Of a DNA stretch of 58,640 nt, positions 1 to 8,400 are shown piece after piece. Numbering within the stretch: the first letter of the stretch is position 1; each line of letters begins with the position of its first letter. A program made the translations under genes and the position numbers. The notes beneath the pieces are model-generated. The model did not search any database. It was not told where the DNA came from and saw only the letters and a list, made by a program, of their open reading frames with translations. Source of the DNA: Bacteroidales bacterium (GTDB lineage: Bacteria > Bacteroidota > Bacteroidia > Bacteroidales > Prolixibacteraceae); assembly GCA_012719495.1 (NCBI GenBank), contig JAAYAG010000070.1:1-58640 (forward strand). Direction: 5' to 3'.

Positions 1-718
1 ATTTTGCGTTTTGATTGAGCATGCTAAGATGCTCTGTCATAATATTTTTGTCGTTTCTGACAGCCGGTCCGGTTTGTGCTGCACGCGGAGTCATATTTTT
101 AACTTTCGATGCGGTTTCTGCAATAAGAGGCCTGATAATATCGAATGGAAGATCTTTCTGCTGAAGCAGTTCGCTGGCAATAGAATACATGTGATTTACA
201 AAATTACTGGCGAAAACTGCGGCCAGATGAAGTTGTTTGCGCTGCTCCGAAGTGATCACTCTTACATCTTTCGAAATAATTGACGCTAAATCAACCAATG
301 TTTGTTCGTTTTCGGGAGTATTTCCTTCAATGCAAAAAGGTATCCTTGAGAAATTTACATCACGATATTTCGAAAATGTTTGAAGTGGGTAAAATACACC
401 ATAGTTCGACGAATATTTTTTCAAATCCTCCATTGGAATACTTCCGGCAGTATGGGCGATTAGTTTATTGTTGAATTTAATCTCCTTAAGTAACCCGGAA
501 AAGGCCATGTCGCTAACTGAAATAAGGTAAATGTCCGAATCAGATGTAATTTTCTCAGGCCGGGTCACATAATTGCATCCAATAAGCTTTGCCAGAGTTA
601 ATGCTGAAGTTACAGTGCGGCTATAGACCTGAACTATTTCAACTCCCTGATTATGTAACTCAAGCGCTACGCGGGTTGCCAGGTTTCCGGCACCAATAAT
701 GGTGATTTTTTTATCCAT
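1..718 (-). CDS. DUF2520 Rossmann-fold protein, partial (3' end outside window)
   Basis: I translated the minus strand from an ATG at 718; it stays open for 239 codons to the window edge, so the C-terminus is missing. The start reads MDKKITIIGAGNLATRVA, a nucleotide-binding GxGxxA loop (G8, G10, A13). It is followed by the pattern of the F420/NADP-dependent oxidoreductase-like family with a C-terminal DUF2520 domain: a HTAGSIP stretch after the Rossmann fold, then GVFYPLQTFS, then AAVFASNFVNH. The family resembles ketopantoate or pyrroline-5-carboxylate reductases, but its substrate is not known to me. A TATCTTTG promoter core lies just upstream on the same strand. The next gene is divergent, so this is the first gene of a leftward unit. 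Confidence 0.85.
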   Translation of the reverse strand, partial: MDKKITIIGAGNLATRVALELHNQGVEIVQVYSRTVTSALTLAKLIGCNYVTRPEKITSDSDIYLISVSDMAFSGLLKEIKFNNKLIAHTAGSIPMEDLKKYSSNYGVFYPLQTFSKYRDVNFSRIPFCIEGNTPENEQTLVDLASIISKDVRVITSEQRKQLHLAAVFASNFVNHMYSIASELLQQKDLPFDIIRPLIAETASKVKNMTPRAAQTGPAVRNDKNIMTEHLSMLNQNAK

Positions 719-740
719 ACCTTTTCTTTCGTGTTTATTG

Positions 741-748
741 CAAAGATA
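741..748 (-). promoter_or_regulatory. Candidate -7 promoter element for the DUF2520 gene
   Basis: On the minus strand this reads TATCTTTG, an exact match to the Bacteroidota -7 consensus TAnnTTTG, about 23 bases before the ATG at 718. I see no good TTTG at the expected -33 spacing, so the call rests on the -7 box alone. Confidence 0.4.
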
Positions 749-823
749 GCGGTTAATAGCCGAAATTTAATGACACTGGTTTCTTAATTCATGATAGTAA
801 TATCGTTTTTTGGTTTTTTTTCG

Positions 824-893
824 TTAACAAATTCATGCTAAACTTTGTTAAACTTACATCGTTTTGTGTTGTACCTAAAAGGCATTTAACAAA
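824..893. promoter_or_regulatory. Three copies of TTAACAAA upstream of the metal permease
   Basis: TTAACAAA occurs at 824-831 on the plus strand, as its reverse complement TTTGTTAA at 844-851, and again on the plus strand at 886-893. The first two form an inverted repeat with a 12-base spacer. All three lie in the intergenic region between the DUF2520 gene and the permease. They look like operator half-sites, but the binding protein is unknown. A TAAATTTG core at 897-904 directly after the third copy could be the permease promoter. Confidence 0.35.
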
Positions 894-942
894 GGGTAAA
901 TTTGGGGATATTCTATTTAAAAATTAGTAAAGAGATATAGCG

Positions 943-2199
943 ATGGATTTTTTTTTCAGTTTTATAAAATCATTTTGGAGTTTATTGGTTGAAATGTCTC
1001 CATATTTATTGTTTGGCTTTCTATTTGCAGGATTGCTGCATATTTATTTGCAAACTGAACAGGTTGGACGAATGCTGAATAAAAATACTTTTTCTTCGGT
1101 ACTAAATGCAACATTACTTGGTATTCCATTGCCATTGTGTTCATGTGGAGTTATTCCAGCAGGCTTGTCATTTTATAAGAACGGGGCATCTAAGGGGCCA
1201 ACAGTTTCATTCCTTATATCAACTCCTCAAACCGGAATTGATTCAATATTAGCAACTTATTCGTTGCTTGGATTGCCGATGGCTATTATCAGACCATTGG
1301 TTGCGCTGACAACTGGCATTGCCGGAGGGGCTATTGCCAATAGGTTTGAGCATACAGCAATTGAGCAGTATTCAAACAGTAAAGAAGAAAAGCGGCTGAG
1401 CTTTTGGCCATCAGTTCATAAGGTTTTTCGTTATGGGTTTGTTGAATTAATTCAGGATATTTCAAAGTGGCTGCTTATCGGTTTGTTATTAGCCGCACTT
1501 ATAGCCGTAGTCGTTCCCGATAATTTTTTTATTCAATATGCGAACTATCCATGGTTGAATATGTTACTGGTGTTGGCAGCTTCTGTTCCATTATATATTT
1601 GTGCAACAGGTTCGATACCGGTTGCCGCGGTATTAATGATGAAAGGCTTATCACCAGGTGCAGCCTTGGTTTTTCTTATGGCCGGGCCAGCAACCAACAT
1701 TGCAACTATTACTGTATTGTGGAAGACTATTGGGCGAAAGGCAACGCTAACGTATTTGATAACCATTATTTTAGGTGCATTATTTTTTGGATATCTTATC
1801 GATCTGTTTTTACCAGTAAGCTGGTTCGAAATGTCAAATCACAACCATCATGGTCACAACCATTTATTGCCCGAATGGCTGGGAATTCTTTCGGCAGTTG
1901 TTCTTTTATTATTAATTGTGAATGGATACATTTTTAAATATCTCACGAAGAAAAAAGAAAAGCAGCGATTACAAAAAATAAATTTTATGGATGGAGTAAG
2001 AGTATTTAAGGTTGAAGGCATGACCTGCAAAAACTGCAAAGCACATGTTGAACGTGATGTTGCAGAAGTTTTTGGAGTTTCGGAAGTTATTGCCACAGTT
2101 GAAACAGGTGAAGTAAAGGTCTCAGGTAGTGTCATCGACCCTTCTAAAATTAAAGAGGCAGTAGAGCGGGCAGGGTACACTTTCCTTGGCGAAAAATAA
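943..2199 (+). CDS. SO_0444-type Cu/Zn efflux permease with C-terminal HMA domain
   Basis: This is a 418-residue inner-membrane protein of the DUF318-type permease family (annotated elsewhere as SO_0444 family Cu/Zn efflux transporters). It has several hydrophobic helices and the family signature CSCGVIPAG starting at C66, whose two cysteines probably bind metal in the membrane. A histidine-rich loop, HNHHGHNH, begins at about residue 300. The last 65 residues form a heavy-metal-associated (HMA) domain with GMTCKNC, the metal ligands being C362 and C365. The fused HMA domain and His-rich loop suggest capture of soft metal ions and delivery to the permease; which metal is not shown by the sequence. 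The ATG follows an AT-rich intergenic region with repeated TTAACAAA motifs. Confidence 0.88.
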   Translation: MDFFFSFIKSFWSLLVEMSPYLLFGFLFAGLLHIYLQTEQVGRMLNKNTFSSVLNATLLGIPLPLCSCGVIPAGLSFYKNGASKGPTVSFLISTPQTGIDSILATYSLLGLPMAIIRPLVALTTGIAGGAIANRFEHTAIEQYSNSKEEKRLSFWPSVHKVFRYGFVELIQDISKWLLIGLLLAALIAVVVPDNFFIQYANYPWLNMLLVLAASVPLYICATGSIPVAAVLMMKGLSPGAALVFLMAGPATNIATITVLWKTIGRKATLTYLITIILGALFFGYLIDLFLPVSWFEMSNHNHHGHNHLLPEWLGILSAVVLLLLIVNGYIFKYLTKKKEKQRLQKINFMDGVRVFKVEGMTCKNCKAHVERDVAEVFGVSEVIATVETGEVKVSGSVIDPSKIKEAVERAGYTFLGEK

Positions 2200-2438
2200 T
2201 TTATCATCTTTTTTATGAAATAAATACAGGTATTTTACGGTCTCAGTCTTTTGTATTTAGAATTATGACTTGTATTTTGCATTGAAAACTGGAAATAGGT
2301 ATTTTTTTTTTCTTCAATAGTTTTAGTATTTTCCGTTTATTTGTAAAATAGATTGACAAACTAAAATCGCTTTTTTCAACGTGATAGAATAACCTTATTA
2401 TATGAATAAAGCTTGATTTTCAATTTGTCAGTATCCTC

Positions 2439-5400
2439 ATGCGAGTGAAAGCTATGAAGAAAAATTGCTTACAATACATAAAGAAAACACGAAACTGCAA
2501 GCCCCAATTTACCCCAAAGGTATTTTGTCTGGTATTGTTTTTTCTTTCTTTCAACTTGCATGCCCAGCCCACGATTTTAGATGCAGCTGATGTCATTTTT
2601 ACTTTTATAGAATCTAACCGAATTGTTGAAATCAATGAAGGAAACAATGGGCTGAATGAAGGTTCTGTTCATCGGTTCTTAAATGTTGCCACAGTTGAAA
2701 ACGTTGATTTAGATGCACTTATTTCAATTCAGCGAATGGTTAATGCCAGTGTTTTAGCCATCGACGAAGATTATTTGTATGGTAATCCTGTATGGCTTCA
2801 ACCCAAAATAACTACTTCTGGAGCAAACGGAGGATTTGTTTCTTTTTCGATCAAATTTGTTCAATCTGGCTCTTCGGAACCGGTTTTCATAAAGAATTAT
2901 TCATTGTCGGCTCTTGATATCGATGGGTTTGGAACATCTCAACGAGAATTTGTTGAATTTTCGGGTTTCCATTCATATACAACGAACAGCCAAACCGGAA
3001 TAACGGTCGAGAGTGGCCAAATTTCTGGGGGAACACGATTTTTGGGAAAACCAAAATATGTTCAGGGACTTGCATTTGAGAATTCATCTTCGGTAATATT
3101 GTCGACAAATAATCCTGTTTCAGAGTTTTTATTTGCGATTGGGACAATGGGCGCATACCCGGAAGCTAATTTTTCATTTCAGATGGGGTTATCTGCCGGT
3201 ATTTTTTCTTCTCCTACTACTGTGTCAAATAGTTTTCCCATTGCCGTTAATGATATTTTGCCTCCGGTTAATGCAGGTCTAAATGCTCCTAATTATTTTA
3301 ATGTACTTCAAAATGATTTTTATCTCGGTCGCAATATTTCTGAAAGCGAGCACTTGTTGTCTATTGTTAAACCCGCATCAAATCTGGGTGTTACTCTGAA
3401 TACATCTACGGGGTATATTTCTGTAGCAAAAACTACACCACCGGGAATATACGAAATTACCTATAAGGCGTGTGCTATCAATCCCGCTGGAAAGTGTGAT
3501 ACTGCGATCGCATTTGTACAAGTTGCTGCGGCCAATATTGAGCTTGCTCTTCAATCAACAAAATCATCACTTTTGGCTGGCGAAGGCAATTCATACCTTA
3601 TTACGGTAAAAAATAACGGACCTCTCGATGCTTATGGCGTTCAAGTGATTGATACTTTTCCTGCAGGACTAACTGTGTTGAAAACACTGCCATCGCATGG
3701 CTTTTGGGAGGGGGCAAAATGGATGATTGGGCAATTACCTGCGGGCGCACAAGAGACTCTTCGCGTCGATACCAAGGTGGTTAGCAGCTACTGGGGCAAT
3801 TTGTTAAATAGGGCAATAGCATCATCTCAAACCTTCGACCCAGATGCAACAAACAATCTTGGCGTAAGCATTTCAACGGTTGGAATTGCATACGATTTAT
3901 CGGTTCAAATTGATGCTTCACAAGATATTATTAGCTCAGGAAATGAAATTGAGTATACAATAACCGCTACAAATAATGGTCCGTCTGATGCTTCGGGGGT
4001 TATGGTTAATACCACATTTTCTCCAGCACTAACCAATTTCAATGTTGAAAGCACAGCAGGCTCATGGAATAAACCTACATGGAACATTGGTTCTTTGCCC
4101 AGTGGTAAAAGTGAAAAAATGACTGTGCAGGCAAAGGTATTAAGCCATATTTCAGGAAGCATTTCAAGCAGCGTTTCGCTAGTGCCGAGTCCTTATACCT
4201 TAAACCCTGCCAATGATCAATCAACAGAGGTGACTTTTGTTAATTCGCAAGCAGATATTTCTATAACTCAACAATACCTTACAGATACCTTAATAGCAGG
4301 TAATTCGTCAAATTTTATTTTTTCAATTACTAACAATGGCCCTGGTGATGCTTCAACCCTTCAGGTTATCAGTAATTTCTCCGATGCTTTTTATCAGACA
4401 TTGTATAGCGACGACAATGGCATTTCTTGGAATAACTGGGAGTCTCCGTTTGCAATTGAGAGTCTTTCAACGGGTAAAACAGTTACTCTTCTTATCAATA
4501 CAAGCTTGAAAGCTGAATCGGTTGATGCGACTTCTATATCAAATGTTGTTTCGGTTGTCTCGCAAACCCCTGATCCGTTGTTAGATAATAACATTTCACA
4601 GATTACTATACCGTTACAAGTACAAGCTGATTTAAAAATTACCCGTAGTGGTCCGGATACAATTATTGCCGGGGAACAAATTACATATGCTATATTAATT
4701 GAGAATGATGGCCCATCTTCAGCAAAAAATATAATAGTTAGCGATACTTTATGTCAGGGAATTGAGAATGCTATGTTTTCGTTAGACAATGGGGCAACAT
4801 GGGATCATTGGTACGGAAACTGCGAATTCGCTACAATAGGCTATAAGGGGAAGATTACCATTTTATTACGAGGAAATGTGGCAACTCATTTTTCAGGAAA
4901 TTTGCAATCTGGCACCACTGTTTCTTCTGGTGCCCGAGATGGAAATTTATCGAACAATTCGGCTCAGAATATCACCATCGTTAATTCTGAAACCGACCTG
5001 AGTATAATTATTTATCCTCAAACATCAATTATTCAGAAAGATAGTGAAGCTGTTTTTACTGTAGAAGTACAGAATCTTGGTTCGTCATTGGCTCAAAATG
5101 TTGCCATTTTCGATTCCTTGGTTTCTGAATATTTTTCAACCTCTTCTTTCCTTCTTAATGATCAATGGGTTTCATGGTCAGATACGATGCTGATTGGAGA
5201 TATCGAAGCCGGATATTCGGGGACTTTTGCCATTAAGGGAATTGTAACCCCCAATGCACCGGATTCTATAGTGCTTGCACTTAATGTAACATCGAATACA
5301 TTTGATGTAAAAATTGAAAATAACCGGTTTGAATATAAATCATTTTTACATGATGAAGCTGATTTAGCGATTTATCTTCAATGTGACTCATCGGTTGTTG

Positions 5401-8400
5401 CAGGCGAAGTTTCGGAATTCTCATTGAAAATCAAAAATATTGATGGGGCAGGACATACAAATGATATTTGGCTCAACATACCGTCAATTAGTTCACAATT
5501 CGATAGCCTGTTATACTCGCTTGATAATGGGTTGCATTGGCAAAAATTGAACAGTAATTTGAATATAGCAGACTTGGCTCAGGGCGATAGCATAATTGTT
5601 AAATTAAAAGCGTTTATAGCATCTTCAGCCGAGGGCTTATGTACTTTTTCTGCTCGTGTATTTTCATCTTCAGGCGATTCATCGTTACTCAATAATTATA
5701 TATCTAATAGTTTGGTATTCAAGTCTGTTGCCGACCTGTCTCTATCACATGGCATTATTTCAGCCTATGGAAACCCGGTGGCAGGTGAAAACATTGTTAT
5801 GTGGCTGAATTGCGCGAATAATGGACCAAGTGATGTTCCTTTATATGTGATTTCGAATGTTTTCACCTCAATATTTTCAAGTGCTGAAGCTATTATAGGA
5901 CAGAATGTTACTGTTCCATGGACCGAAGTTAACCGCTTTGGAATTTTGAAAGCGGGAAAAACCGCTATGCTGAAAATTGCAGGTAAGTTGCATGCCGACC
6001 TTGAAGGAATAGTAAGCGATAGGTACATCGTGACTAAACCAGTTGTTGATCCAATTAGCAGTAATGATACATCTATTATAACGTTTGCTGTTCAGCAACA
6101 GTCTGATTTAAAAATTATTGCAAACTCTCCTCAAAATCCGGTATTTGCTGGCGATACAGTTTATTATGCATTAATTGTTGAAAACCTGGGGCCTTCAGAT
6201 GCCGATAGCCTTACACTATCAGGCAGCTTTATTGGAGGCTCTAATAATGTGAAATATAGTATCGATAACGGATCTACTTGGAATAACTGGCAAAATGTCA
6301 ATCTTTTAGGTCAGATCGATTATGATGAAAAAATTAATATTCTGGTTGCCTATCCCGTAATTTCAACATTTATTAACGGTCAGGTTATCAGTAATACTCT
6401 TGAAGTTAGTAGCAAATCAATCGATTTAAATACGCTGAACAATTACTTTACACATACTAAAACCATTCAAGCCTGTTCCAGACTGAATCTTACTGCTCGT
6501 ATTGGTGATAGTGAAATGAGTCTTGGAGAATCAGATACTCTTACCATTGCGATTCGTAATAATGGACCATCGGTAGCTAATGATGTGAAAATAAATACGA
6601 TGCTCCCTGCTGGAATTCAGTATGTTTCCGACGATAGAGATGAGTATGATCCTGCGACTGGAGTTTGGAATGCAGGGGTTATTCAGTCCAATGAAACACG
6701 AACGTTAAAAATTTCATTTATACCAACAAATAAAGGTCAATGTGTCAATCGGATAGTGGCAAGTTCAACTGTTCAAGATGACAACATGTTGGATAATGTG
6801 CTCCTTTTTCCAATGGAAGTCGACAGGGAGTCTCAATATGTTGTTAATAAGCAAAATATCGATACTTTTGTGCCTGGGACTGTTTTTGCTTCTGCCAACG
6901 ATAGTGACGGTGTTGTTGTATCTGCGTCAATACTTTCAGGAAGTCTTTCTTCGGGAATGTCATTCAACTCAGTGAACGGAAATGTTGTTGTAGTGAATCC
7001 CAATATGTTAATCCCCGGAGTATACAAACCAATTATTAAAACCATTGATAACCATGGTGGTGTGACGATTTCTGAAGTCGACCTTACTGTTCACCCCGAG
7101 AATGAGACGGTATATTATGTGACTTTTCCAAAACTGCGAGACAATTATGCAAACGGCGAAGTACTTGCTACTTCCGTTGATGCCGACGGTGCTGTTGTGT
7201 CAACGACATTTGTTTCAGGAACACTTCCTCCTGGAATCGGCATCAATCCTGTGAATGGTTACATTACAGTAATCAATAGGGATGTACTGCAGGCAGGCAA
7301 CCATTCTATTGCCATTTCTTCTACCGACGAGAAGGGCGGAAAAACATCTCAGCAAGTTATTGTTCGTATACTTTCTGATAATGAAGCTGAATATACTCTA
7401 CCTCAGGCTAAAAATGTAGATGAATATTTCCCTAACGATTTAATGGCATCAGTTGCTGATATCGATGGCGCAATTATTTCTGCATCAATTGTTGATGGGG
7501 TTTTACCGGCTGGGCTAAGCCTTAATCCGATCAACGGAGAAATTGTTGTTGCCGATACTTCTTTACTGATTATGTCTTCGCGCCCATTAATGGTTGAAAC
7601 TATTGACGAAAAGGGAGGCCTTACCCGAAGTTATATCCTGTTGAAAATTGGTATTGAACAGAAAACTGTATATTCTGTAATGCCTGCTAAAAATGTTGAT
7701 TTATATCGAGTTAATGACACATTAGCCTTTGCAAATGATGCAAATGGAGAAGTTATTTCTGCAACAGTTATTGCCGGGCAATTGCCTGCCGGAGCTTCGC
7801 TGGATGGGGTTTCTGGACTGATAAAAGTTGAAAATCCCGGGTTATTAGTGGCTGGGTTCTATAATGTTTCAATTCGTACCACCGACAAACAGGGAAACCA
7901 GTCGACACAACAGCTAACATTAATTATTCTTGCTGACAGAGAAGCACAATACTTTGTTCAAGCGTCAAAAAACGTTTCGAGCTACATCGATAACGACATT
8001 CTAGCTACAGTCTACGATCCTGATGGTGAAATAACTGCTGCAGAAGTAGTTTTAGGACAACTTCCTGTCGGGGTAGCCTTTTCTTCAATAACCGGCTCTT
8101 TTTCAGTAAGCAACAAGTCTTTACTTGTTCCCAAAGCTTATCCATTAACAGTAAAAACAACCGATATAACTGGCGGTATATCTTTCAATACAATTCAATT
8201 GTCATTTTTAGCAACAGATATTCAGTTAAACATGGTGTCATATACTGAAACTGTAGTAGCCGGTGACACAATCGACTGCCAGATTGAAGTAAGCAATAAT
8301 GGTCCTTTCGACGCTGATAACATATTGATTACTTATATTCTACCCGAAGGCATTACTTCTGCACAGTACTCTAAGGATAGTGGAAGAACATGGATTCAAT

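Noticed and set aside
2354-2430. TGACAAA and TTTGTCA inverted pair upstream of the giant adhesin
   Set aside because: Seven bases separated by more than 60 bases in AT-rich DNA is easily chance.
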